Shown here: positions 26,495 through 33,838 of the stretch, piece after piece
How positions within the stretch are numbered: the first letter of the stretch is position 1
Layout of the letters: each line of letters opens with the position of its first letter
DNA from: UBA3069 sp050633465
GTDB taxonomy: Bacteria; Pseudomonadota; Alphaproteobacteria; Rhodobacterales; Rhodobacteraceae
Assembly (NCBI GenBank): GCA_050633465.1
Contig: JBOEGO010000027.1
Location: forward strand, 1 to 64,000
Reading direction: 5' to 3'
Length of the DNA stretch: 64,000 bases
The notes under the pieces: generated by a model
What the model saw: the letters and a program-made list of their open reading frames with translations, nothing else
Databases searched by the model: none
Told to the model about the DNA's origin: nothing
Program-made: the position numbers and the translations under genes

Positions 26495-27453
26495 GCAAAA
26501 CCGACGAGATCGAGCAAAGCAGCGCGCCGCTGATCGAACATCTGGCCGAGCTGCGCACGCGGCTGATCCGTGCGGTGATCGCGTTTATCATCGGCATGGT
26601 TCTGGCCTTTGTTGTGGCCGAACCGATCCTGCAATTCCTGTTGGGACCGATCGAAAACACCCTGCGCGCATTGGGTGATCCGTCGCCCACGATGCAATAT
26701 ACCAGCCCGCAGGAATATCTGTTTACGCTGTTTCGCATTTCCATGGTGTTCGGGTTCATTCTGGCCTTTCCGGTGATTTCCTATCAGCTGTGGCGGTTTG
26801 TTGCGCCGGGATTATACAAGAACGAAAAGGGCGCGTTTCTGCCGTTTCTGGTGGCCTCGCCCGTGATGTTTTTGCTGGGGGCGAGTTTCGCGCATTTCGT
26901 GGTGACCCCGCTGGCGATGGCGTTTTTTCTGGGCTTTGCCGATGTCAGTTCGATTTTCGCCAACCTGTTGTCGCAGGCGGCAACGGTGCCTGCCGGTATT
27001 CCGGCGGATACGGCGATTGTGCCCGAAACCGCCGAGGGCATTCGGGTGACGTTTTTCGGTAAGGTGAACGAGAGCCTTGATATTACGTTGAAATTTATCA
27101 TGGCCTTCGGGCTGTGTTTTCAATTGCCGGTGCTGTTGACCCTGATGGGCAAGGCCGGATTGGTGTCTTCTGCCGGATTGGGTGCGATGCGCAAATATGC
27201 CGTTGTGGGCATTTTGGGGCTGGCCGCCGTGGTGACGCCGCCGGATGTGACGACGCAGGTGATTTTGTTCACGGTCGTTTACGGGTTGTATGAAATTTCG
27301 ATCTTTTTGGTGCGCATTGTCGAGCGCAAGCGCGAGGCGCGTCTGCGTGCCGAGGGGTATTATGACGATGATATCGCAGAGGAAGAATTCGACGATCCCC
27401 TGATGGCGGAATTTGACGCAGACGAGGGTGAAAACGGGGGCAGCAAGCCGTGA
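26491..27453 (+). CDS. tatC: twin-arginine translocase subunit TatC
   Basis: Polytopic core of the Tat translocase that recognises the RR signal peptide. The 320 residues contain six hydrophobic segments; family motifs HLAELRTRLIRA near the N-terminus, SPQEYLFTLFRISM and the conserved FxxFxxSFxxRFxLP-like part (FIMAFGLCFQLPVLL) are present. About 40 acidic residues extend the C-terminus beyond the last helix. Start and stop overlap neighbours by 4 bp each. Confidence 0.96.
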   Translation: MSKTDEIEQSSAPLIEHLAELRTRLIRAVIAFIIGMVLAFVVAEPILQFLLGPIENTLRALGDPSPTMQYTSPQEYLFTLFRISMVFGFILAFPVISYQLWRFVAPGLYKNEKGAFLPFLVASPVMFLLGASFAHFVVTPLAMAFFLGFADVSSIFANLLSQAATVPAGIPADTAIVPETAEGIRVTFFGKVNESLDITLKFIMAFGLCFQLPVLLTLMGKAGLVSSAGLGAMRKYAVVGILGLAAVVTPPDVTTQVILFTVVYGLYEISIFLVRIVERKREARLRAEGYYDDDIAEEEFDDPLMAEFDADEGENGGSKP

Positions 27454-28286
27454 AGAAGGCGGTGAAACGTATTGCCGAGGCGTTGGAGCGCATGGCCCCC
27501 GCGCCGCAGCCCGCGCCGGAATTCGATGCCGCTGATGCCTATGTCTGGCATGTCGGGCCGGACCATCTGGCCCCTGTGCCGGATGTGTCGCGGGTGGATT
27601 TGTCGCTGTTGCTGGGGGTGGACCGGTCACGCGACACCCTGCTGGCCAATACATTGCAGTTTGCCCGTGGGTTGCCCGCGAACAATGCCCTGTTGTGGGG
27701 GGCGCGGGGCATGGGGAAATCATCCCTGGTCAAGGCTGTTCATGCCGAGGTGATCCGGCAGGGGTTGCCGTTAAAGGTGGTGGAATTGCAGCGCGAGGAT
27801 CTGCCCTCGGTGGCGCGGTTGTTGCATTTGCTGCGCGGCGCGCCCTATCGGTTTTTGCTGTTTTGCGACGATCTGTCGTTTTCCCATGATGACCAGCATT
27901 ACAAGAGCCTGAAGGCGGTGTTGGATGGTGGCATCGAGGGGCGGCCCGGGAATGTGATTTTCTATGCCACGTCGAACCGCCGCCATTTGATGCCGCGCGA
28001 CATGATCGAAAACGAGCGATCCAGTGGAATTAACCCCAGCGAGGCGGTTGAGGAAAAGGTATCATTGTCGGACCGGTTCGGGCTGTGGCTGGGGTTTCAT
28101 CCCTGCACGCAGGATGAATATCTGGCCATGATTGACGGGTATTGTGATGCCTATGGCATCCGCGTTGATGCGGCTGAATTGCGCGCCGAGGCGATTGAGT
28201 GGCAGGCCACCCGTGGCAGCCGTTCGGGCCGTGTGGCATGGCAGTTCATTGTTGATCTGGCGGGGCGCAAGGGCGTTTCGATCTAG
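27450..28286 (+). CDS. DUF815-type AAA ATPase
   Basis: 278-residue cytoplasmic P-loop ATPase. Walker A is GARGMGKS (84-91), Walker B FCDDLSF follows RFLLFCDDL, and an arginine-finger-like TSNRRHLMP element lies about 40 residues later. This matches the uncharacterised DUF815 family (PF05673), common next to tat or surE genes in alphaproteobacteria. Translationally coupled to tatC by a 4-bp overlap; no direct link to Tat export has been shown as far as I know. Confidence 0.85.
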   Translation: MKKAVKRIAEALERMAPAPQPAPEFDAADAYVWHVGPDHLAPVPDVSRVDLSLLLGVDRSRDTLLANTLQFARGLPANNALLWGARGMGKSSLVKAVHAEVIRQGLPLKVVELQREDLPSVARLLHLLRGAPYRFLLFCDDLSFSHDDQHYKSLKAVLDGGIEGRPGNVIFYATSNRRHLMPRDMIENERSSGINPSEAVEEKVSLSDRFGLWLGFHPCTQDEYLAMIDGYCDAYGIRVDAAELRAEAIEWQATRGSRSGRVAWQFIVDLAGRKGVSI

Positions 28287-28307
28287 GTTTTACGCGTTGG
28301 TGTGCCA

Positions 28308-28367
28308 ACCTGTGTGCCAGTCTGTATGGCGGTCTGTATGCCAGTGTGTATGGCTGTCTGTGTGGTG
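28308..28367. repeat. degenerate 12-bp tandem repeat
   Basis: Five 12-bp units related to GTCTGTATGGCG run head to tail starting 22 bp after the DUF815 stop. Non-coding; one of several short tandem repeats in this window. Confidence 0.75.
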
Positions 28368-28373
28368 GGGGCG

Positions 28374-28408
28374 GGAGCCTGCGGCGCGAGTATTTTTACC
28401 AAGAAAAA
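28374..28408 (-). repeat. 35-bp dispersed repeat with AAATAC motif, copy g
   Basis: Identical over 35 bp to 62062-62096. It ends in plus-strand GAGTATTTTTACCAAGAAAAA, a relative of the motif at 56731. Both identical copies lie just downstream of plus-strand genes. Confidence 0.85.
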
Positions 28409-28456
28409 ATATGCGATGATTGCGGTTGTGGCGCGTGGTTTTTCGCGCATTGCATG

Positions 28457-28490
28457 ACAAAGCCGGGCTGTGGTTGGCCCGGCTTTGTTT
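28457..28490. terminator. bidirectional terminator between DUF815 and nlpD
   Basis: Perfect 12-bp stem (ACAAAGCCGGGC with GCCCGGCTTTGT) around a TGTGGTTG loop, with T-rich flank on the plus strand. Placed between convergent operons. Confidence 0.82.
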
Positions 28491-28511
28491 GGTTTCGGTC
28501 GCGGTTTCGGG

Positions 28512-29738
28512 TCAGTTCAGGTATTTCACCGGATCCTGGCTGTCGAAGCCTTTGCGGACTTCGAAGTGCACGTAGTTGGTGTTGCCGCCGGGGATGGCGG
28601 CGATGGTTTGGCCGCGGGTGACGCTTTGGCCTTCTTTGACTTTGACGCCTGTTGCGTTGGCGTAGACGGTCAGCAGGTCGTTGGGGTGTTTGATCACGAT
28701 GATCGTCACCTTATCCGTGGTTTGCGAGACATTGGCCACGGTGCCGGCGGCGGCGGCCATGATGGGGGCGCCTGCGGCTGCCTGAATGTCGATGCCGTCA
28801 TTGCGGCCTTTGGCATATTCGCGGATGATTTTGCCCTGTGCCGGATAGCCGAGTTGCCCGCCGCTGGATTTGGTTTGGTTTTTGCCAAGGTCTGGCGTGG
28901 CCACGGGTTTTGGCGCGGCGGTGGCGGTTTGGGCGGTTGTAGAGGTTGCTGCGGGTGCCAGCGGGGCGGTTTTTTCTGCGGGCAGGGGTTTTGTTGCGCT
29001 TGGCGGGGTGGGGGTTGGGGAGCCTTGCCCCGGGTTGGTGGTGGCTGTGCCGGGGCTGGTTTTTGCGCTGACTGGCGGGATCAGGAGGTATTGCCCTTCG
29101 CGGATCGAGAAGTTGCTGTCCAGCCCGTTCCATTCGGCGATGCTGCGCACGGAGACGTTATAGAGCCGCGAGATGGTATAGGCGGTTTCGCCGCGTGTGA
29201 CCTTGTGGCGGGTGGGTTCGATGCCGGTTGCTGTGGGGGCCGATTGCAGGGTGCTGGTTTGCACGGCGGTGGGTTGGGCGCGGTCGATGGCTGATCCGGC
29301 CAGCGAGGTGATATCGACGTTTGGTGGCTGGATCGGGCCAGTGGTTGCGGCGCCTGTGGCGGGGGATGGTTCGGCCACGCGGGCGGGCAGGGCGATGATT
29401 TCACCTTCGCGCAGGCGGTCGGTTTGTTGCAGCCCGTTGTAGCGGGCGATGGTGCCCGGATCGACGCCGATGCGTGCGCCAAGGTCGACCAGCGTGTCAC
29501 CGCGCCGTGCCACTGCGACCTGATAGCCGGGGTATGAGATGATGCCGCGATTGTCGGGTTTGGGTCGCGGGGCGGTGGCGTTTTTGGCGGCCTGCGCGGT
29601 AGAGGGCGCGTTGCCGAAATTGCCGCGCAGGTCGAAATCCAGACCATCCTCGCAGGCGACGAGTGTCAGAACCGATGTGGCGGCGATGGCCATGCGCGTG
29701 CGGGCGGAGGCCCTGCGGGTGCTGCGGGTGTGCGTCAT
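28512..29738 (-). CDS. nlpD: NlpD-like LysM/degenerate M23 lipoprotein
   Basis: 408-residue outer-membrane lipoprotein that probably activates cell-wall amidases during division. Lipobox LVAC ends at C29. Two LysM domains at residues 72-118 and 177-221 bind peptidoglycan; a long Pro/Thr/Ala linker follows; the LytM (M23) domain spans about 299-405. Two of three zinc ligands are replaced: the HxxxD position reads NDGID (N313) and the HxH position YVH, as in E. coli NlpD, so it should be enzymatically inactive. ATG at 29738 has an AGGA ribosome binding site. Belongs to the surE-pcm-nlpD arrangement. Confidence 0.9.
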   Translation of the reverse strand: MTHTRSTRRASARTRMAIAATSVLTLVACEDGLDFDLRGNFGNAPSTAQAAKNATAPRPKPDNRGIISYPGYQVAVARRGDTLVDLGARIGVDPGTIARYNGLQQTDRLREGEIIALPARVAEPSPATGAATTGPIQPPNVDITSLAGSAIDRAQPTAVQTSTLQSAPTATGIEPTRHKVTRGETAYTISRLYNVSVRSIAEWNGLDSNFSIREGQYLLIPPVSAKTSPGTATTNPGQGSPTPTPPSATKPLPAEKTAPLAPAATSTTAQTATAAPKPVATPDLGKNQTKSSGGQLGYPAQGKIIREYAKGRNDGIDIQAAAGAPIMAAAAGTVANVSQTTDKVTIIVIKHPNDLLTVYANATGVKVKEGQSVTRGQTIAAIPGGNTNYVHFEVRKGFDSQDPVKYLN

Positions 29739-29892
29739 CTCGATGTCCTCATGTCGTGCGCCCGTATTGGTCGGGCTTTTGCGGGGTGTTTTACACCAAT
29801 TGCGGCGGGGTGTCACGGGGGGGATATTGCGGGTGGGATGTGGTGTGGATGCGCGCTGTGTCGGGGGGCAGGTGTTGCCCTGGGGTGCTGGT

Positions 29893-29932
29893 GGGGCGGG
29901 TGCGCGGGCGGGATCGCCCGCGCACCCGCCCC
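29893..29932. repeat. perfect 18-bp GC hairpin with GGAT loop
   Basis: Arms 29893-29910 and 29915-29932 are exact inverse complements around GGAT. A second hairpin of the same design, 17-bp arms and GGAT loop, is at 40194-40231. No T tract, so not a classical terminator. Confidence 0.85.
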
Positions 29933-29973
29933 CGTCGCGACGCCCGGTGGGCGGCGCAACCTGTCAGCAGGGT

Positions 29974-30581
29974 TTACGGGCCAATTGCGTTGTGCAGTGA
30001 TTGGGCAAGTGTTGTCAGCAGGTCGGGATCTTTCATCAGCGATATCCGCAATGACGATGGCAGTTCGATTTGCGCGCCTTGTTTCGTTGGTCCGCGATTG
30101 CAGAGGTTATTCGGGTCGGATGCGGGAAACAGATGTCCATGGGACAGGGTCCGGAAGCCATTTTCATTCAGGTGCGTTTCGATGTTTTTGCGCAATGTGG
30201 TATTTCGGCCGCCTGGATATATGTGATCGGGGTCATGTATTTCCCTGCCATTGACCTGTGCCAGATCCTTGCGCCCTTGGACCCGTGGACGGCAAGGACG
30301 TGATCGGCCTTGGCGAGGAGCCGGTCCATTGCGGTTTCATAGAAACGGGTTGAGGTGATGTGCAGGGCATTGTTTCCGCTGCGCATTTTCCCTTGGAACA
30401 GGTAGAGGTTATGGTCATCGCCAGCGATTGCGCGGGCCAGTTCACAGGTGCCGCGTTCGATCCCGCCACCATGTGGGGCGAGGATCAGGCTAGGGCTTTG
30501 GCGATCAATCGCGGTTATTTCAAAGTCGTTTTGGCTCTGATGGCGGCAGAGGGATTGGACGTCGGGGTAGGTATCGGCCAT
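29974..30581 (-). pseudogene. poly-gamma-glutamate hydrolase family (DUF867) gene with frameshift
   Basis: The first about 105 codons (from ATG 30581) read LILAPHGGGIERGTCELARA, LHITSTRF and VLAVHGSKGA, typical of the phage-type poly-gamma-glutamate hydrolase family. The frame then breaks near 30268-30272; on the minus strand the missing single base lies in GCAAGGATC. In the shifted frame the family sequence continues (LAQVNGREIHDPDHIYPGG, then LRKNIETHLNENGF) to a stop at 29974. Restored, it would encode about 202 residues, the normal size. Zinc-peptidase-like enzyme acting on gamma-linked glutamate polymers when intact. A real mutation or a sequencing error cannot be separated here. Sits between pcm and nlpD. 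Confidence 0.85.
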
Positions 30582-30594
30582 GGTTGCGCTCTTT

Positions 30595-31236
30595 TTACTC
30601 GCGTCCCAGCCCTTCGAGCAGGGGGACGAAGCGCACGGGGCGCAATTCGTCGTAGTCGTAGCCGGTGCTGTGGCGGGTGACGCGGATCAGGCTTTGCACG
30701 GCGTCGGATTGCCCGACGGGCACCACCATGATGCCGCCCACCTTGAGTTGCGCCATCAGGGGCCCCGGGGGGTCCTCGGCGGCGGCGGTGACGATGATCC
30801 GGTCGAACGGTGCCTGATCGGGCAGGCCAAAGCTGCCATCGGCGGTGAAGGCGGTGATATTGGTCAGGTCCTGTGCGTCAAACACGGCCCGTGCATCGCG
30901 CACAAGGCGCGAGTAGCGGTCCACCGTATAGACGCGGCGTGCCAGCAGCGACAGGATGGCCGCCTGATAGCCCGAGCCGGTTCCGACCTCTAGCACCTTG
31001 TCGCGCGGTTGCACGTTCAGCGCCTGTGTCATGATCCCCACCACCGAGGGCTGCGAGATGGTTTGCCCGCAGGAGATCGGCAGCGGCATGTCGTCATAGC
31101 TGCGACCGGCAAACACCCCGCTGGGGGCGAATGCGGCGCGGTCTATTTTTTCCATCGCGTCCAGCACGCGGGTGTCTGTGACACCGTGCGAGCGCAGCGC
31201 GAAGAGGAATTGCATTTTGCGTTCGGCGTTGTCCAT
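30595..31236 (-). CDS. pcm: protein-L-isoaspartate O-methyltransferase
   Basis: Repairs isoaspartyl residues in aged proteins using S-adenosylmethionine. The 213-residue sequence has the isoaspartate-site motif PLPISCGQTISQP and the SAM-binding loop VLEVGTGSGYQAAIL, followed by TADGSFGLP and the post-III region. Follows surE by 5 bp on the minus strand, the classical surE-pcm pairing linked to stationary-phase survival. Confidence 0.95.
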   Translation of the reverse strand: MDNAERKMQFLFALRSHGVTDTRVLDAMEKIDRAAFAPSGVFAGRSYDDMPLPISCGQTISQPSVVGIMTQALNVQPRDKVLEVGTGSGYQAAILSLLARRVYTVDRYSRLVRDARAVFDAQDLTNITAFTADGSFGLPDQAPFDRIIVTAAAEDPPGPLMAQLKVGGIMVVPVGQSDAVQSLIRVTRHSTGYDYDELRPVRFVPLLEGLGRE

Positions 31237-31241
31237 GCGGG

Positions 31242-32048
31242 TCAGTTTGCGCCTTGATCAATCGGGGTATTCAGATCGCCCAGTGCATCCAGCGTGCTGC
31301 GGCAGGTCAGGTCGGCGCGCATCGGTGTGACCGAGATATAGCCATCAAGGTTCACCGCCGCATCGCTGCCCGGTTCGGTCGGGACATGTTGTTCGCCGCC
31401 CCTGATCCAGAGGAATTTGCGCCCTGATGGTGACAGGTGTGGTTCGACTGCGAAATGGGTGTTGCGGCGAAAGCCCTGTGGTGCGGCCATGGCACCCTTG
31501 ACCGCATCGGCGGGCACCGGGGGGAAATTGATGTTATAGAACAGGCGATAATCCTGTGTGTCGTTGGTGAGCGTGGGCAGCAGGCGGCGGATCAGCGGTG
31601 CGGCGTGGGTTTTGGCGGCTTCGAACGGGTCGTCGATTTGCGCGTTTTTCGGCCCCAGATATTGTGACAGTGCCATGGCGGGGATCTGTTGCAGCGCCCC
31701 TTCCATTGCGCCGCCGAGGGTGCCGGAGTAGAGCGCGTTTTCGGCCGAGTTGTTGCCGCGGTTGACGCCGGACAGGATCAGGTCGGGGCGGTTGTCTTTT
31801 AGCACCTCGTGCAGTCCGGCAAGGACGCAATCGGCGGGGGACCCTTCGGCGGCATATCGTCTGTCGCCCATTTTGGCGATCATCATCGGGTGGGTGTAGC
31901 TGATGCAATGGCCGACGCCGGATTGTTCGAAGGCGGGGGCGACTGTCCAGACCTCGCCCGTATCGCCTGCCAGTTCGTTGGCGATATGGGTCAGGGTTTG
32001 CAGGCCCGGGGCGTTGATGCCGTCGTCATTGGTGATGAGAATGCGCAT
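31242..32048 (-). CDS. surE: 5'-nucleotidase SurE
   Basis: Metal-dependent nucleoside 5'-monophosphatase. The N-terminal MRILITNDDG carries the metal-binding D8 and D9; SGVNRGNNSAENALYSGTLG is the second signature. The 268 residues match the family length. First gene of the surE-pcm unit. It begins beside a gene-free stretch that contains a structured repeat, where its promoter should lie. Confidence 0.95.
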   Translation of the reverse strand: MRILITNDDGINAPGLQTLTHIANELAGDTGEVWTVAPAFEQSGVGHCISYTHPMMIAKMGDRRYAAEGSPADCVLAGLHEVLKDNRPDLILSGVNRGNNSAENALYSGTLGGAMEGALQQIPAMALSQYLGPKNAQIDDPFEAAKTHAAPLIRRLLPTLTNDTQDYRLFYNINFPPVPADAVKGAMAAPQGFRRNTHFAVEPHLSPSGRKFLWIRGGEQHVPTEPGSDAAVNLDGYISVTPMRADLTCRSTLDALGDLNTPIDQGAN

Positions 32049-32396
32049 GGATGGCCCCTGATGGTTCTGTCTGTTGTTTGCGGTCTTTCTTACGCGTGAA
32101 GCGGCCTGTGGGGCAAGCGCGGGCAGGGGGTTTTCTGTGATCGTCTGGCAGGCGTTGCCTGATGGCTGCTGCCAGAGCGCCGCAGTCGGGAGGGAAACCC
32201 CGCCCTTGGGCCGTTTGCCACGGCCACGCGGGCGGGGTTGGGGTGTCTGGCCCCGAGCGGGGTGGATTTTCCGAGCGCAGCGAGGCCCGGCCCAACCGGC
32301 GCATGGCGCGCCCCCGTTCGGGGGCGGGTTGTGGCGCGGGCGGGAGGGTTTGTTTGTTTGTTCTTGTGGTTGGCGGTTTGTGCGTGTTGCTGGTGG
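32049..32396. other. gene-free stretch upstream of surE with structured repeat A
   Basis: About 350 bp between surE and the 3' end of the SDR gene. It holds the structured repeat at 32192-32357 and GC-rich DNA before it. Open frames here overlap the repeat and look spurious. Confidence 0.55.
32192..32357. repeat. structured intergenic repeat, copy A
   Basis: About 165 bp related to 36851-37029. The core folds as a 10-bp outer stem (AACCCCGCCC with GGGCGGGGTT) and inner GGCCGT/ACGGCC stem with TTGCC loop. Copy B keeps both stems but has one compensatory C-G to G-C exchange in the outer stem and a different loop. Both copies also share a GGCCCGGCCCAACC block and end in GGCGGGAGGGTTTGTTT. Confidence 0.85.
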
Positions 32397-33044
32397 TTAT
32401 AGTTGCGCCAGCAGGCGTTTTGCCTCGGACAGGGGTTTGGCCAGCAGGCTGGTGTCTTCGCCCGGGAAAAACCGCGCGCGGGTGGCGGTGGCCATGGGGG
32501 CGGGGGTCAGCACATGCACCTGTGGGCCGGTTTTCACGGTTTCGGCGGACCAGCTGCGCGCCAGTGCGATTTGCGCTGCTTTGGATGCGCCGTAAGCGGC
32601 AAAGAATTTTTCGCCGCCGCGTGCGTCGTCGAAAAACAGGGCGGTGCCTTCTTCGCCCAGCAGGGGGGCGATAAAGGGGATGAGTTGCCCCGTGGCGGTG
32701 ACGTTGCAGGCCACGGATTTGTCCCAATCCTTGGCGTCCATGTAATAGGCGGGGGCCAGTGGGGCGACATGCACCGCCGTATGTGCCCAGAGGTCGAGCC
32801 TGCCCCAGCGGTCATAGATCGAGCGGCAGAGTTGCGCCATGGCATCGGGGTTGGTGATGTCCATCGGGGCCAGTGTGGCCTGTCCGCCAAGCGCCTGAAT
32901 GCGGTCGTCCAGCTCTTCGAGGGCGCCGGTGGTGCGGGCCACGGCCACGATATGGTGTGTGGTGCAGAGGTGTTCGGCCAGTGCGGCGCCCAGTCCGCGC
33001 GAGGCACCGGTGATGAGGGCGAGTTTCTGGGTTTGCTCGGTCAT
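32397..33044 (-). CDS. short-chain dehydrogenase/reductase
   Basis: 215-residue classical-type SDR: cofactor loop TGASRGLG at residues 12-19, DITNPDAM after the second segment and the catalytic YGASK in the expected place. Substrate not predictable. Start ATG at 33044 gives MTEQTQKLALITGASRG-type N-terminus; the frame extends further but only across the intergenic repeat. It lies downstream of the small PilP-like gene and purF on the same strand. Confidence 0.85.
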   Translation of the reverse strand: MTEQTQKLALITGASRGLGAALAEHLCTTHHIVAVARTTGALEELDDRIQALGGQATLAPMDITNPDAMAQLCRSIYDRWGRLDLWAHTAVHVAPLAPAYYMDAKDWDKSVACNVTATGQLIPFIAPLLGEEGTALFFDDARGGEKFFAAYGASKAAQIALARSWSAETVKTGPQVHVLTPAPMATATRARFFPGEDTSLLAKPLSEAKRLLAQL

Positions 33045-33137
33045 GTGTTCCGGTTCCTTTTTGGTGCGGTGGTTGCGTGGGTTGGTTTGGTTGGGATTTG
33101 GGTCAAGGTCAAGGGGGCGCATGTTGCAGGCGCAGAG

Positions 33138-33160
33138 CAGGTATTTGCAGAACAGTGAAA
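33138..33160 (-). repeat. AAATAC-type intergenic motif, copy d
   Basis: Minus strand reads TTTCACTGTTCT-GC-AAATACC, 94 bp upstream of the SDR start at 33044 and in the same orientation; GCGCCCCC follows about 30 bp on, as in copy b. Confidence 0.7.
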
Positions 33161-33213
33161 GCGGTAGGTTTCAGTTTGCGCTGGCACGGTGAGGGCGGGT
33201 GTGGGGGGCTGTG

Positions 33214-33501
33214 TCAGCTGCGTGGCATGGTGAGGATTTCGGGTTGGCCTGCGCGGGACAGGTGTAGTTGCCCGTCAGATATGGCGGTAATTCTGGCGCC
33301 GTCGATTTTGTCGCCTTTTGATACGCGGCGTATATCGCCACGGCGCAGGCGCAGCAGGGCCACTGGCCCGTTGGGGCCGGTCAGGGTGCCAATGAGGGTG
33401 GTGCCGGACAGGGGCAGGGCGTTTTCATCGGTCGCGGCGGCCGTGGTTTTGGCGTTGGTGGTTTTGGTGTTGGTGGTTGCGGTGTTGTCGGGTTGCGACA
33501 T
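33214..33501 (-). CDS. small protein resembling PilP/GspC periplasmic domain
   Basis: 95-residue protein. After a Thr/Asn/Ala-rich N-terminus (about 30 residues) comes a compact domain LIGTLTGPNGPVALLRLRRGDIRRVSKGD ending QLHLSRAGQPEILTMP (quoted in parts). The spacing of the LIG, ALLR, GD and LxLSRxG elements resembles PilP/GspC-type domains that connect secretion or pilus machinery. There is no signal peptide or membrane segment, and no pilus genes are nearby, so this is a fold-level guess. ATG at 33501. Confidence 0.6.
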   Translation of the reverse strand: MSQPDNTATTNTKTTNAKTTAAATDENALPLSGTTLIGTLTGPNGPVALLRLRRGDIRRVSKGDKIDGARITAISDGQLHLSRAGQPEILTMPRS

Positions 33502-33838
33502 GTTTGTTGTGTCCTTTGGCGGCGTTTGTGCAATGGCGCATTGCGGGCGGGCGGCCCGGATTGGCACGCCCGCCTTGCGGTAGGTTTCGTGAGTGGTGGA
33601 AAGGGGCAGATGGCACCGAGGGCGCATATGGGGAAGGGGGCGTGCGCTCACGCTCGCGTGTGGTGGCGGGGCGTTGCCGGTTTGGGGCTGTGGTCGGCAT
33701 ATTGGTGCCGGTTCGCCCTGTTTTTAAGGGCTGCGCGCGGTGGCGATGCGCGTGTATTTGCTGATGCGCGAACAGCAAAAGGCCCGCCTGTTTCGGGCGG
33801 GCCTGGGGGTGGGGTAATCGGCGCGTTGCGGGCGGTGG
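33502..33838. other. gene-free stretch between purF and the PilP-like gene
   Basis: About 340 bp. It holds the purF terminator at 33776-33804 and otherwise GC-rich DNA with no supported gene; a proline/arginine-rich open frame on the minus strand overlaps the PilP-like gene and looks spurious. Confidence 0.5.
33776..33804 (-). terminator. rho-independent terminator after purF
   Basis: On the minus strand GGCCCGCC, loop GAAACA region, GGCGGGCC then TTTTGCTGTT. Stem of 8-9 GC-rich pairs with a T run, 35 bp after the purF stop. Confidence 0.85.

Noticed and set aside
28308..28367. Tandem repeat considered as a CRISPR array
   Set aside because: Units are 12 bp with no spacers and no cas genes are present.
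33425..33778. Proline/arginine-rich open frame in the purF-PilP gap
   Set aside because: It overlaps the PilP-like gene in another frame and contains no recognisable domain or ribosome binding site.
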